This document shows, piece by piece, positions 7,592-16,536 of a stretch of DNA of 51,991 nucleotides. The position numbers were made by a program, and so were the translations under genes. The stretch spans positions 1-51,991 of the forward strand of contig NZ_JARFVC010000028.1 of the NCBI RefSeq assembly GCF_029193815.1, written 5' to 3'. Under the pieces are notes generated by a model. It did not search any database and had not been told where the DNA came from. It saw only the letters and a program-made list of their open reading frames with translations. Numbering within the stretch: the stretch's first letter is position 1; each line of letters opens with the position of its first letter. Source of the stretch: Cytobacillus sp. S13-E01 (GTDB lineage Bacteria; Bacillota; Bacilli; Bacillales; Bacillaceae_L).

Positions 7592-8596
7592 ATGAAATCA
7601 ACAAGAAACAAATTTATGTTAGCATTTATAACTTTATTGCTATCATTTACATTCATTTTAGCTGGTTGCAGTGCTGAAAAAGAAGAAGTACAGGAGGAAA
7701 AGCCAGCGACAGAAACAGAATCAGATACAACGGAATCTACAGCATATACAGTGGAGCATGCTATGGAAACAACTGAAATTCCGAGCAATCCTCAAAAGGT
7801 CGTGATCCTTACAAATGAAGGAACTGAAGCATTATTAGCAATGGGAATCACACCTATTGGAGCTGTTAAATCTTGGTCTGGTGATCCTTGGTATCCTCAT
7901 ATCGCTGAACAAATGGAAGGCGTTCAGGTTGTTGGTACTGAAAGTGAAGTAAATGTTGAAGCAATCGCTGCTTTACAACCAGATCTAATTATTGGTAACA
8001 AAGCGCGTCAAGAAGAAATCTATGAACAACTAAAAGCTATTGCACCAACTGTTTTCGCTGAAAGATTACGCGGTGACTGGCAAGAAAACTTCAAGCTTTA
8101 TTCTAAAGCCGTGAATAAAGAAGATGAAGGTAATAAAGTTCTTGCAGATTTTAATGCACGTATCGATTCTCTTAAGTCAAGCGTTGATTTAGACACTGAA
8201 ATCTCTGTTGTTCGCTTCATGGGTGACCATACACGTATTTACTATAAAGATACATTCTCTGGTGTAATTTTTGATCAAATTGGTCTTAAACGCCCTGAAA
8301 ATTTAGAAGCATTATTTGCGGATAAGCCAGAGGATATGTTTATGAGAAAAGTTGGAAAAGAAGGTATTCCTGAAATGGATGGAGATGTAATTTTCTATTT
8401 CTCTTATGAAACTGGTGATGGTTCAGCAACAGCAACAGAAACAGAAATGACTACTGATCCACTTTGGCAAAATTTAAGTGCTGTAAAAGCAGGAAATGTT
8501 TACAAAGTGGATGATGCAGTATGGAATACTGCAGGCGGAGTTCTCGCAGCTAACTTAATGTTAGAGGATTTAGAGAATTACCTAACAAAAGAGTAA
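7592..8596 (+). CDS. yfiY: Iron-siderophore ABC transporter substrate-binding lipoprotein
   Basis: A 334-residue FecB/PeriplasmicBP_2 protein that captures ferric siderophore outside the membrane and hands it to the FecCD permeases. The signal peptide ends in the lipobox ILAGC (lipid-linked C26), followed by a Glu/Thr-rich linker. The VEHAMETTEIPSNPQKVVIL and GAVKSWSGDPW segments resemble YfiY (schizokinen/arthrobactin receptor in B. subtilis, as recalled). It is divergent from its permease operon, has its own promoter flanked by Fur boxes, and ends with a strong terminator. The exact siderophore is not readable. Confidence 0.88.
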   Translation: MKSTRNKFMLAFITLLLSFTFILAGCSAEKEEVQEEKPATETESDTTESTAYTVEHAMETTEIPSNPQKVVILTNEGTEALLAMGITPIGAVKSWSGDPWYPHIAEQMEGVQVVGTESEVNVEAIAALQPDLIIGNKARQEEIYEQLKAIAPTVFAERLRGDWQENFKLYSKAVNKEDEGNKVLADFNARIDSLKSSVDLDTEISVVRFMGDHTRIYYKDTFSGVIFDQIGLKRPENLEALFADKPEDMFMRKVGKEGIPEMDGDVIFYFSYETGDGSATATETEMTTDPLWQNLSAVKAGNVYKVDDAVWNTAGGVLAANLMLEDLENYLTKE

Positions 8597-8610
8597 AGTA
8601 AATATAGTAG

Positions 8611-8643
8611 AATAGGCTGACTCGCAATGGGTCAGCCTATTTC
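8611..8643 (+). terminator. Terminator of the binding-protein gene
   Basis: AATAGGCTGAC pairs with GTCAGCCTATT around a 9-base loop, followed by TCTT. It lies 15 bases after the stop. Confidence 0.85.
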
Positions 8644-8650
8644 TTACTGT

Positions 8651-8979
8651 TAAGGAATTTATAAAATTGTAAGGTTGTGTATAACTTCGTGCCTCTGTCT
8701 ATCTACGTCCAGCTCCAGAGCCTAAGGCGACTAGTGGACTTCCCTCACCTCCTTACGACGAAGCACAGGATGTGCAAGTAAGGCGTAGCGCACAGGACGT
8801 GTGCGCTTCTAGTGTTATAAGTCAACATCGAATCGCTTTCGCTCTTTCGTGTTTCCTTTATCTCAAGGTAAATGAACGTCGACTAACATCCGCCACGTCC
8901 TGTGGCGAACGTCGACGTCAGCACATCCTGTGCAAGGCAGTCCATACGTCGCTAAACGGGGCGCCCTGCGCTTTTGTTC
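8651..8979 (-). repeat. Family B repeat, longest copy with rearranged internal modules (tail B)
   Basis: Read on the minus strand, the head AACAAAAGCGCAGGGCGCC starts 2 bases after the stop of the Gfo/Idh gene. The core resumes at GGAGCTGGACG and ends with tail B. Between lie about 250 bases: a hairpin block around CCACGTCCTGTGGCG and GCACATCCTGTGC that is inverted relative to the copies at 36058 and 46226, and another block containing AGTGTTATAAGTCAACATCG that recurs at 26929. Short open frames across it are not genes. Confidence 0.8.
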
Positions 8980-8980
8980 T

Positions 8981-9934
8981 TTATTTCCCTCTTAGCTTTT
9001 CTAAAATGACTTGCGCTTCATACCCTGCATTAAAGTCGTAAACATTTGCTTCTTCGCCATTTAGTGCTTTAACTATATTTTCCAATAATGAAGAAGGTAC
9101 TACGTCATCAGTGGCTATTTCAGCAATAGGTTCTAAAAGCTTGCCACCTTCTAACGTCCCCCAGTTTACTAATGAAAGAGTTCCCTCAGTTCCATATGCA
9201 GTGAATGCAATTCGTTCCTCACCTGCAACCTCACTAATCCCATTTATAATAAACGGGGTACCATCTTCTAATTCTATAGTTGCAAAAACACCAATTTCAC
9301 TTTTAGTAGGATCTTCAGGAAACTCGAGTTGCCCATCTTTATACTTTAATGAACCAAAAATTCGTTGTGCTTGTTGAATAAAGTGGACACCTACTTCTAG
9401 TACAAATCCACCTTGTTCTTTACTTGCAATCCAATCGTTTTGTTGCCAATAACGTGGCCACCCTGGAAATTTCATCGTGAGTTCTACTCTGCGTAAACGT
9501 CCAATATAATTTTCTTTAATACGTTTAGCAAATGCATTCGCACCTGAACTATAGTTTAAAGGGAAATTCATCGCATGAACAATTCCAGCCTCTTGTGCTA
9601 TATTTTTCATTTCTAGTGCTTCTTCAAGTGAATTAGCTAGTGGTTTTTCACATAATATATGTATCCCTTTGCTCATTACATCAAGTGCAATAGTATGATG
9701 GTATTTTGGAGGTACGGCAACATAGACTATGTCTAACTTTTCACCATTTAGCATGTCTAAATGACTGCTATATCCATTAATCCCACCAAGTTTTTTTTGC
9801 ATAGATTCTACTCTTTCCTTCACATGATCGCATACTGCAACAACTTCAGTTCGTGGATACTGACCAAATGATTGAATAAGTCTTTCACCAATAGCTCCTA
9901 ACCCAATTACCCCTACTTTATATACTTTAGTCAT
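8981..9934 (-). CDS. Gfo/Idh/MocA family NAD(P)-dependent oxidoreductase
   Basis: A 317-residue dehydrogenase with an N-terminal Rossmann fold (GVIGLGAIGERL, residues 8-19) and the CEKPLANS motif whose lysine is conserved at the active site. Members oxidise sugars, inositols or related polyols; the substrate cannot be told. The frame is open 45 codons further upstream, but the start at 9934 is preferred: the Rossmann strand begins at once (MTKVYKVGVIG) and GGGGG lies 7 bases upstream. It stands alone on its strand. Its stop is followed almost directly by a family B repeat. Confidence 0.85.
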   Translation of the reverse strand: MTKVYKVGVIGLGAIGERLIQSFGQYPRTEVVAVCDHVKERVESMQKKLGGINGYSSHLDMLNGEKLDIVYVAVPPKYHHTIALDVMSKGIHILCEKPLANSLEEALEMKNIAQEAGIVHAMNFPLNYSSGANAFAKRIKENYIGRLRRVELTMKFPGWPRYWQQNDWIASKEQGGFVLEVGVHFIQQAQRIFGSLKYKDGQLEFPEDPTKSEIGVFATIELEDGTPFIINGISEVAGEERIAFTAYGTEGTLSLVNWGTLEGGKLLEPIAEIATDDVVPSSLLENIVKALNGEEANVYDFNAGYEAQVILEKLRGK

Positions 9935-10124
9935 CCTACATCCCCCATTATTTATCAAATGTTTAATTTTTAAATGATTGAGATTAGTTCCAATACAAGC
10001 CTTATCACAAGATTCTATCAACAAAATATTATACCAGATTAGGCGTGTTTGAGTAACTATATAGAGCACTACGTCTCACTAACGGTCAGGGTTTTTATTA
10101 TTTTAAGCCGGTGAATTCAACAAT

Positions 10125-10152
10125 AAAAAACAGACCCACAAAGGGGTCTGTT
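10125..10152 (-). terminator. Terminator of the cold-shock gene
   Basis: On the minus strand AACAGACCCC pairs with GGGTCTGTT, followed by TTTTTATTG, directly after the stop of the cold-shock gene. Confidence 0.85.
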
Positions 10153-10166
10153 ATAGTAGCATATAT

Positions 10167-10367
10167 TTATGCCTTGCGTACATTTGTCGCTTGTGGACCA
10201 CGCTGGCCGTCTTCAATGTCAAATGTCACTTCTTGTCCTTCATCAAGGGATTTGAATCCTTCACCTTGAATTGCTGAAAAGTGAACGAATACATCTTCTC
10301 CACCCTCACGCTCAATAAATCCAAAACCTTTTTCACTATTAAACCATTTTACTTTACCATGTTCCAT
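10167..10367 (-). CDS. Cold-shock protein (CspB/CspD type)
   Basis: A 66-residue single OB-fold nucleic-acid chaperone that binds single-stranded RNA and DNA. RNP1 is KGFGFIE (13-19) and RNP2 VFVHF (26-30); the C-terminal RGPQATNV is also conserved. AGGAGG lies 8 bases before the ATG. The gene is monocistronic with its own terminator. The 10368-10528 interval upstream shows only an A/T-rich leader. Which B. subtilis Csp paralogue it matches cannot be decided from such short, conserved sequence. Confidence 0.95.
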   Translation of the reverse strand: MEHGKVKWFNSEKGFGFIEREGGEDVFVHFSAIQGEGFKSLDEGQEVTFDIEDGQRGPQATNVRKA

Positions 10368-10528
10368 TTTTGTTGCCTCCTAGTATGTAAAAAGTAAACA
10401 AAATTATAAAAATAATCTTGCGTGATTATTATTACCCGCTAGACATTTTTTAAACATAAATTTAGGAATTTTTTTTCGCTAACCCAATTCCTTGTTATGG
10501 CCTTTGATATAAGGATATTGCACTAATT

Positions 10529-11284
10529 CTAAATTAGATTTTTAATATCGTATACTTTACCATTTTCAATCTCATGACTAAAAAGTAACTTTACAAGGGA
10601 TGCCGCTACGAAACCAGGTGTACGTAGCATGCCTTGTTCATTATATTGAATAAATGTTTCTACATCTGCAAAATCTGTTTTATCTGATTGTCTTATTGTC
10701 TTCTGCATATCTGTATCCATAACTCCAGGAGAAAATGAAATCACCTTCGCCCCGAACTGGGCACTCTTTTGTTCTAACGCCGCAGATTTAGTAAACATGT
10801 CTATCCCCGCTTTTGTGCTGCAATATGTACTCCAGCCATAGATTGGTCGATTGGCTGCTCCTGATGAAACATTTATAATAACCTTCTCTGTATTTATACC
10901 TTCTGTATGAGCGATAAATTGAGAAGTTAGTACCATTGGCGCGATAAGATTCACGCGAATGTTCGCTTCAACTTCCCTACTCGATGCCTTTCCAACAGGC
11001 TTAATAGGATCAACAACTCCCGCATTATTGACAAGATATATCCCCTCAGTATTGGAAACATCGATGGACGCTAAGATTTTCTCCATCATTTTTTCAATTT
11101 CTTCAAGCTTTTGTAAATCACATGAAAAATAATACAGATTTACATGGTTTTCTTGAGCAAGTCTCTTGAGATCATTATTTTGCTTTCTTGAAACACAAAA
11201 TATAGTATGGTTCTCATGAAAGAGTTGCTTTACTACCGATTCACCTAACCCCTTGGATGTACCAGTTACAATAAAATATTTCAA
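10529..11284 (-). CDS. Short-chain dehydrogenase, YueD/benzil reductase-like
   Basis: A 251-residue classical SDR using NADP(H). The cofactor motif TGTSKGLG is at 7-14, NNAG at 86-89, the catalytic serine in NVSSGA (140-141) and the Tyr-x3-Lys pair Y154/K158. The overall pattern fits the sepiapterin-reductase-like group that includes B. subtilis YueD and the B. cereus benzil reductase. It starts 4 bases after the M50 peptidase gene, so the two are co-transcribed. The physiological substrate is unknown. Confidence 0.85.
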   Translation of the reverse strand: MKYFIVTGTSKGLGESVVKQLFHENHTIFCVSRKQNNDLKRLAQENHVNLYYFSCDLQKLEEIEKMMEKILASIDVSNTEGIYLVNNAGVVDPIKPVGKASSREVEANIRVNLIAPMVLTSQFIAHTEGINTEKVIINVSSGAANRPIYGWSTYCSTKAGIDMFTKSAALEQKSAQFGAKVISFSPGVMDTDMQKTIRQSDKTDFADVETFIQYNEQGMLRTPGFVAASLVKLLFSHEIENGKVYDIKNLI

Positions 11285-11288
11285 TAAA

Positions 11289-11777
11289 CTACACTCCCCT
11301 ATTTTTCCGATAGTTATTTTTCATCTGTTCAAAAAGTGAAGAAAGAAATACCCAGCCGTCTGAGGCTTTTCCTATAAACTTATATGGTAATAGATTCATT
11401 ATTCCTAGCCATATATTATAAAAAATCGTTAAACTTACTAACATATTTTCTATCTCATAAATTCTCATCATCACTACTGCAATCACTATATTCATTACTG
11501 GGCCACCAACTGCTATCATTGCTTTTTTAAAATCACTAATTTCTAAGGAGGAATCATTCTTTGAAAAAGCCCCTATAAAATAGACAAGGTTAATTTCTAG
11601 AAACGTACCTCCCACTTTAAGGCCAAAAAGCTTCGGCCCAATCCCCAGTGAAATCTGTGTTCCTCTTACTTGAAAAAATCTAGCAACTAGGATATGACCA
11701 ATTTCATGTAAGAGGTTCGAAATGGGTGCAGCTAGTAACAAAAATCCAATTAACAGCATTCCCTTACTCCTCTCCAA
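11289..11777 (-). CDS. M50 family (site-2-protease-like) membrane metallopeptidase
   Basis: A 162-residue membrane protein. The zinc motif HEIGH (24-28) lies inside the first hydrophobic region (LLLAAPISNLLHEIGHILVARFF), followed by GIGPKLFGL. A second hydrophobic block has GGPVMNIVIAVVMM, and the typical NLLP near the C-terminus (IMNLLPYK) lies where S2P proteins carry the third zinc-ligand region. It is shorter than SpoIVFB or RseP and lacks PDZ and CBS domains. It is followed closely by the SDR gene. The substrate is unknown. Confidence 0.75.
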   Translation of the reverse strand: MERSKGMLLIGFLLLAAPISNLLHEIGHILVARFFQVRGTQISLGIGPKLFGLKVGGTFLEINLVYFIGAFSKNDSSLEISDFKKAMIAVGGPVMNIVIAVVMMRIYEIENMLVSLTIFYNIWLGIMNLLPYKFIGKASDGWVFLSSLFEQMKNNYRKNRGV

Positions 11778-11873
11778 ATTTCGAGTACAGGAAATGGTTT
11801 TTGATTACCACTCCTTCCTAAAATCATGATAACAAGAAATGCTGTGCTTGAATATTATTTTAGCAAAAAACCT

Positions 11874-12956
11874 TTATTCAATAACCCCTGTTTCAATTAA
11901 TTTAACCTCAGCTTCCACATTTACATTTATATCTTTATAACCTTTTTTCCACTTTGTCGGATCAAAGTCACGAATGGCATTTTCTGCTGCAAAGCCAATT
12001 CCTATAGGGTCCGTCTCTTTTTCTTTAAAATTCAGGATCATTTCTAATGACCGTTCTTCTATCTTTTCTTCCATTTCTTTAATAATTTTATCAACGACAG
12101 GCTGATCCGCTTTTCTACCAGAGAACTCACTTAACATGCCTTTTAAATACACTGTAATCGTAACTTTAGGACTCTCACCACTCTCATCAACAGTAATGGT
12201 TCGTTTAGATTCGATTCTTTTAATAGCTGCATATTCATCACTGCCTTTTAAATTTAGCGTATATGTGCCCGCCCCAAAGTTTTCGACCAGTGATTTAAAG
12301 AAAAACATATCTCCCTCAGAAACTTTATCAACGAGCTTATCTTCTTTAAAAATTCCAATTCCAGTCATTCTTACCTTATTTCCGTCTAATATTAATATCG
12401 GGAGAAAAGGATCCATCCCCTGTGCAAAATAGCGAAACATAAAAGAATGAAGAATCGTATTAGGCAAATCTCTACGATCAATATTATGTTCGATTAAAGT
12501 AGCGATATAATTTCCTGTCCCTAAATTACCAAGGTCTTTCTTCAACACTTCAGAGGCTTCTCCATCTATAATACCAAGATACATTCTTGAACCCACACTC
12601 GCATCACGTTGAAGCGCATCTACATATTCGATTATGCCTTCTTCCGCTAGCTCTTTACTATAGATTGCAGCTTTAATTCCACCTGTTACAAGTGGATCGG
12701 CTGATTTCTTTTGGAGTACATTGATTACTTCTTTTGCTAAATATGATTCTTCTATAAACTGTTCATTTTCAACACTATCATCTGCTTTAAAGACAGGGAT
12801 TACACATGTTCCTCTAATTTTACCGCCTTCTGCCTTGTCAAACCCAATCGCAGTTACAATATTTATTTCATCAATAATTTCTTTTTCTAACGAGCCCAAC
12901 GTTATTGTTAAAATAATGAGGATGACTACGCTGACAATCATTAGGGCTTTCTTCAT
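11874..12956 (-). CDS. Ger(x)C family germinant receptor subunit C
   Basis: A 360-residue subunit C of a GerA-type nutrient germinant receptor, last gene of an A-B-C operon. The N-terminus is a hydrophobic segment (residues 4-20), then EIIDEINIVTAIGFDKAEGG, equivalent to the WDRxEIexxxxVxxxGiD of the family. The C-terminal GerAC domain ends in DFDPTKWKKGYKDINVNVEAEVKL. Unlike normal members, which are lipoproteins with a Cys just before the WDR segment, this one has GSLEKE there and no cysteine until about residue 51. The start overlaps the B subunit stop (ATGA). Confidence 0.88.
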   Translation of the reverse strand: MKKALMIVSVVILIILTITLGSLEKEIIDEINIVTAIGFDKAEGGKIRGTCVIPVFKADDSVENEQFIEESYLAKEVINVLQKKSADPLVTGGIKAAIYSKELAEEGIIEYVDALQRDASVGSRMYLGIIDGEASEVLKKDLGNLGTGNYIATLIEHNIDRRDLPNTILHSFMFRYFAQGMDPFLPILILDGNKVRMTGIGIFKEDKLVDKVSEGDMFFFKSLVENFGAGTYTLNLKGSDEYAAIKRIESKRTITVDESGESPKVTITVYLKGMLSEFSGRKADQPVVDKIIKEMEEKIEERSLEMILNFKEKETDPIGIGFAAENAIRDFDPTKWKKGYKDINVNVEAEVKLIETGVIE

Positions 12957-14041
12957 TTTTTCTCCCTCATTTTGGAAAGTAGTAGTGTAATGAAAAATAG
13001 AATCGGAATATAGACAAAATTAAAATAGAAACCGATAGTTGAAAGGGTATCATTTGTTGTATTAATAATCCCTCTAGAGTTAAGTAATCCGATAGCGATT
13101 ACCGCAATGATCATTTGAATGATTAATACTGGCCTTTGTTGAACAGTAAAAAGACGCTTAATGGTACGGCTAGAGGCCCACAGTGCCAAACAAATATTAG
13201 GAAGAATAATTAAAATATAAGAGGCAATCCCTACATATTCAAACCTTGAGACAAAGGGTAATTCGACGATTTTCCACATGGACAGTGTAGCCCAAATTTG
13301 CTTTTCTAGCTGAGCCTCACTAAAAAAAAGGAAGGCAGCTAAAGCATATATAAGATACAAAAGAGTCGTATAAGCAACCGCTAAATATGCCCACTTTTTT
13401 GACTTTTGAGGTTCTTTTATAAAGGGATAAAAAACAAATAGCACTTCATATCCAATCATACTTAGACTCATTCCCCTAGTTGCAGCTGCAAGCTCCATTA
13501 TTGAGTGATCTAATATAGGTAATAAATTACCAAAATTAGCAAATTTCAATGGAAATACTACCATTAAAACTAAATAGGATGGGAAAACAATGCTAAATAA
13601 GCTTATTCCTGTAACAGTACGGAAGCCCCCAGAAATAACATAATAACTTAGTAAAAAAAAATATATAGTAAAGATCCATACATTAAATTCAGGAAACATC
13701 CATACCTGAATAACCTCGATAAATGTCCGCATTACAACAATGGTAAATAGAAGTAGATAGGCTGTAAAAGCTAAAGACAAAAATCCACCAATCCATTTTC
13801 CAAATACATCTTTATGAACAGCAATGATATCGCCTTCAGATTTCTCTACTATTTTATAGATCATCCAGATTACCAACACCGCCAGCATTCCAGCGACTAT
13901 AATGGATATCCAACTATCATAGCCGGCCGCCTTAGCGATGATCCGTTGAAACCCAAGTACACCGACACCAATTTGGATTGATGAAATTAAGAAGAACACT
14001 AGATATGGTGATACTAAAAAACGTTCATCCACTTTTTTCAT
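12953..14041 (-). CDS. GerAB-family germination permease-like subunit B
   Basis: A 362-residue integral membrane protein of the APC superfamily (endospore germination permease), about ten membrane segments, from SPYLVFFLISSIQIGVGVLGFQR to the C-terminal FYFNFVYIPILFFITLLLSK. The B subunit binds the germinant in related receptors. It lies between the A and C subunit genes, overlapping the latter by 4 bases. Expression in the forespore is expected, but no clear SigG promoter was found ahead of the operon. The germinant cannot be inferred. Confidence 0.9.
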   Translation of the reverse strand: MKKVDERFLVSPYLVFFLISSIQIGVGVLGFQRIIAKAAGYDSWISIIVAGMLAVLVIWMIYKIVEKSEGDIIAVHKDVFGKWIGGFLSLAFTAYLLLFTIVVMRTFIEVIQVWMFPEFNVWIFTIYFFLLSYYVISGGFRTVTGISLFSIVFPSYLVLMVVFPLKFANFGNLLPILDHSIMELAAATRGMSLSMIGYEVLFVFYPFIKEPQKSKKWAYLAVAYTTLLYLIYALAAFLFFSEAQLEKQIWATLSMWKIVELPFVSRFEYVGIASYILIILPNICLALWASSRTIKRLFTVQQRPVLIIQMIIAVIAIGLLNSRGIINTTNDTLSTIGFYFNFVYIPILFFITLLLSKMREKK

Positions 14042-14064
14042 GCGGCCATCTCCTTGTAGTACAC

Positions 14065-15564
14065 TTATTCATCGATGTCCTTATTCATTTGAGCATTTTT
14101 TCTATTAAACCGCTCTGGCTGCTGGGAACGTAAATATTGAGGTCTTTTTGCCAGTTTACTAAACGGAAGTCTAACTAGTCCGTCTTTAAGATCATTTAAT
14201 CTAAGCGGATAGATCGGCTCTAATATTGGCCTTCCAAGCGATGTAAGTCGAATAAGATGTGTTAGTAAAATACAAAAGCAATAGACAACACCTAGTAATC
14301 CCCATAGCTGGGCAAACAGAAGAAACGGAAATCTCAGAATACGGATAGTGTTGCCCATGTTATAAACAGGTGTTGTAAATGATGCCAACGCTGCCAACGC
14401 AACAATAATTAAAAGTACATTACTGGTTAAGCCTGCTTCAACCGCTGCTGTTCCGATTACAATCCCACCAACGATACCAATTGTCTGACCTACTTTTGTT
14501 GGCAGTCTTGCCCCTGCTTCTCTTAGCAACTCAATTGTTAATTCCAAAAACACCGCTTCTAATATAGGTGGTAGCGGTACTACTCGTCTTGACGTAATAA
14601 GTGTCCCCATCAATTCCCTGGGTATTAGTTCATAATGAAAGGTGAGAACCGCAACATAAAGGGGTGTGACTAAGATTGAAAATGTTACAGAAAAAAACCT
14701 TAATAATCTTAAAAACGTAGCCACATACCAATTTAAAAAATAATCCTCAAACGATGAAAAAAATTCGATTATTGTCGTAGGGCCAATTAAAGCATGTGGG
14801 GAGCCATCTACTAAAATAACGACTTTCCCCTCTGATAATACAGATGCAACCCTATCTGGTCGCTCTGTATCTAATAATTGGGGAAAGGGTGACTTTTGGT
14901 TATCTGCAATCATTTGTGCTACAAAAGAGCTATCTACTAATTGATCAAATTCTATATCTTTTAATCTTTGCAGCACTGTTCGAACATTTGTTTTATCAGT
15001 AATACCCTCAATATATAAAACACTAATTCGCGTTTTAGATAATTCTCCCACTGTTACTTCTTTTACTTTTAAATCAATAATTGGCAATCTTTTTCTAATT
15101 AGATTTAAATTCGTATCAAGGGATTCAACAAAGGCTTCCTTAGGACCAACAACACTAAATTCAACCTCTGGTACAGAAATACTACGATTTTCATTAAGTG
15201 CTGCTCTAATCAGCGCACAGGACTGATCATGTTTGTGAAATTGAACCATGATATATCCAGAGATCACTTTTGATTTAATTTCTTCAATATCCTTAGAAAT
15301 GATAATATCTTCAATTGGCACAGCTTTCTTAATATCCTCTATATTCTCAAATGAGTGTTTATTTAAAGAGGGCAACACAAATTCGTGTATGATTTTCGAG
15401 TCTACCAATGTTGTCTGGTAACAAATCCAGTATGGTTGAATCGCTTGATCATTCAAATAATACAGAAAATCCCCCATCTTTTGAAAGGCCGTAACTATAG
15501 TTTCTACTAGCTTCGGTTTTTGATGTTTTTGCTTCCGAAACATGTTAAACATATGCATCACCAT
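14065..15564 (-). CDS. GerAA-family spore germination subunit A
   Basis: A 499-residue protein with a large soluble N-terminal region (to about residue 280) and four to five C-terminal membrane segments. The region from VRVTLQRLKDIEFDQL through PFPQLLDTERPDRVASVLSEGKV and the GRLP/RLPTKVGQTIGIVGGIVIG block are typical of GerAA/GerKA. Several ATGs lie close together; the one at 15552 is best placed after GGTGATG, so the true start may be four codons inside. It is first in the operon A-B-C (24 bases to B). It belongs to the inner spore membrane receptor complex. Confidence 0.9.
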   Translation of the reverse strand: MVMHMFNMFRKQKHQKPKLVETIVTAFQKMGDFLYYLNDQAIQPYWICYQTTLVDSKIIHEFVLPSLNKHSFENIEDIKKAVPIEDIIISKDIEEIKSKVISGYIMVQFHKHDQSCALIRAALNENRSISVPEVEFSVVGPKEAFVESLDTNLNLIRKRLPIIDLKVKEVTVGELSKTRISVLYIEGITDKTNVRTVLQRLKDIEFDQLVDSSFVAQMIADNQKSPFPQLLDTERPDRVASVLSEGKVVILVDGSPHALIGPTTIIEFFSSFEDYFLNWYVATFLRLLRFFSVTFSILVTPLYVAVLTFHYELIPRELMGTLITSRRVVPLPPILEAVFLELTIELLREAGARLPTKVGQTIGIVGGIVIGTAAVEAGLTSNVLLIIVALAALASFTTPVYNMGNTIRILRFPFLLFAQLWGLLGVVYCFCILLTHLIRLTSLGRPILEPIYPLRLNDLKDGLVRLPFSKLAKRPQYLRSQQPERFNRKNAQMNKDIDE

Positions 15565-15676
15565 TTACGTCATATTTCAAACAGTTTAAATAAACGTTTG
15601 ATAAGTAGCCCTTCAATTAATTCCCTTCTGTTAGTTATTCCATGAAATGTTAGGTAATTATGCAAAAACTTTAATA

Positions 15677-15746
15677 AGAAAAGCACAGGCGCCCGGAGCT
15701 AGACACTAAAACTAGGTACAAACTTTTATACTTTCTTATCTTTTAA
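15677..15746 (+). repeat. Family B repeat, short core with tail A
   Basis: AGAAAAGCACAGGCGCC joins CGGAGCTAGACACTAAAAC, then AGGTACAAACTTTTATACTT and TCTTATCTTTT. It sits between the YndM-like gene and the germination operon. No internal module. Confidence 0.8.
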
Positions 15747-15749
15747 ATA

Positions 15750-15770
15750 AGCCTACCAACTTGGTAGGCT
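15750..15770 (-). terminator. Hairpin after the YndM-like gene
   Basis: AGCCTACCAA pairs perfectly with TTGGTAGGCT around one base. The T-run after it on the minus strand is weak (TTATTT), so termination is probable, not certain. Confidence 0.55.
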
Positions 15771-15785
15771 ACTCTAAATCATTTA

Positions 15786-16238
15786 TTATTTTTTCTCTTT
15801 CTTTATATCCTGTATATCCGTCTCCTCCGCTATCTCAGTTTGAAACCTATTTTCAAAGCTTGTACTGTTAAACGTTAAGTGATTATCACCTTTTTTTAAT
15901 ACCTTACTTTCCATATAGGCGTGAAACAGAGCTTCTGACATTGCTATAAATGTTGCTGCAAAAAGTGACGCTAAAACAATCCTATCAGCCTGCCCAATAA
16001 ATAAAAGGCTTAGCGCCCATACTGAAGCGAATGCGAGGCCAAAGTCTGCAAAAGTAGCTACTAAATTTCCGAACCTTGGCAATATAAATAAATCTCCGAT
16101 AACATATGCCACTCCTGTGACTAGTATGCTTATCATCAATATTCCCGCTATAGAAGCATTATAGTAAATCCCTAAAATTGACAAAAGCACAACCGAAATG
16201 ACAATATATTTAATCCCTAACGCCTTTAGATGCCGCAT
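15786..16238 (-). CDS. DUF2512 (YndM-like) membrane protein
   Basis: A 150-residue protein with four membrane segments: KYIVISVVLLSILGIYY, AGILMISILVTGVAYVIGDLF, FADFGLAFASVWALSLLF and IVLASLFAATFIAMSEALFH. It ends in a charged cytoplasmic tail. The pattern fits DUF2512, whose B. subtilis member is YndM; function unknown. The start at 16238 (MRHLKALGIKY) is chosen over one 9 codons upstream because GGGAAGGA precedes it and family members begin in this way. Confidence 0.75.
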   Translation of the reverse strand: MRHLKALGIKYIVISVVLLSILGIYYNASIAGILMISILVTGVAYVIGDLFILPRFGNLVATFADFGLAFASVWALSLLFIGQADRIVLASLFAATFIAMSEALFHAYMESKVLKKGDNHLTFNSTSFENRFQTEIAEETDIQDIKKEKK

Positions 16239-16386
16239 TTTCAGTTCATCCTTCCCTACATACATTGGATTAATTACTACTAGCAGTATTATTTACTAAA
16301 GTCCTTCAAACTATAAATGTAAAGTAAAACTTCAAACGCCAGTGCTTCGTTGGACTTTTAGGGGCATTTGATCCTCCTGAATTACC

Positions 16387-16423
16387 AGCTTCTTTTGGTG
16401 GGGTCTAACTGCCCCTTAATAAG
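16387..16423 (-). repeat. Degenerate family A repeat
   Basis: AGCTTCTTTTGGTGGGGTCTAACTGCCCCTTAATAAG corresponds, with substitutions, to the reverse complement of the short family A form (AGCTTCCCTTAGTGGGG then ACTGCCCGTTAAT at 44291). The rest of 16239-16536 shows nothing else. Confidence 0.45.
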
Positions 16424-16536
16424 TTTGGAAAAAAATTCGAATCTGTAATTACTATTTCTGCATGAAATATCTCCATTGTGCAAAAGCTTATCATATTGCC
16501 ATATTAGGTAAAAAATTCTACCGAGGTGTTTTTGCT

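Noticed and set aside
8772-9041. 89-residue ORF on the plus strand
   Set aside because: Lies in the long family B repeat and the end of the Gfo/Idh gene; no family features.
9935-10069. 45-codon N-terminal extension of the Gfo/Idh protein
   Set aside because: No ribosome site at the upstream ATG; the extension has no domain similarity and the Rossmann strand begins at the inner start.
15565-15680. SigG promoter for the germination operon
   Set aside because: TGCATA is present on the minus strand, but no CATA-like -10 at 17-18 bases.
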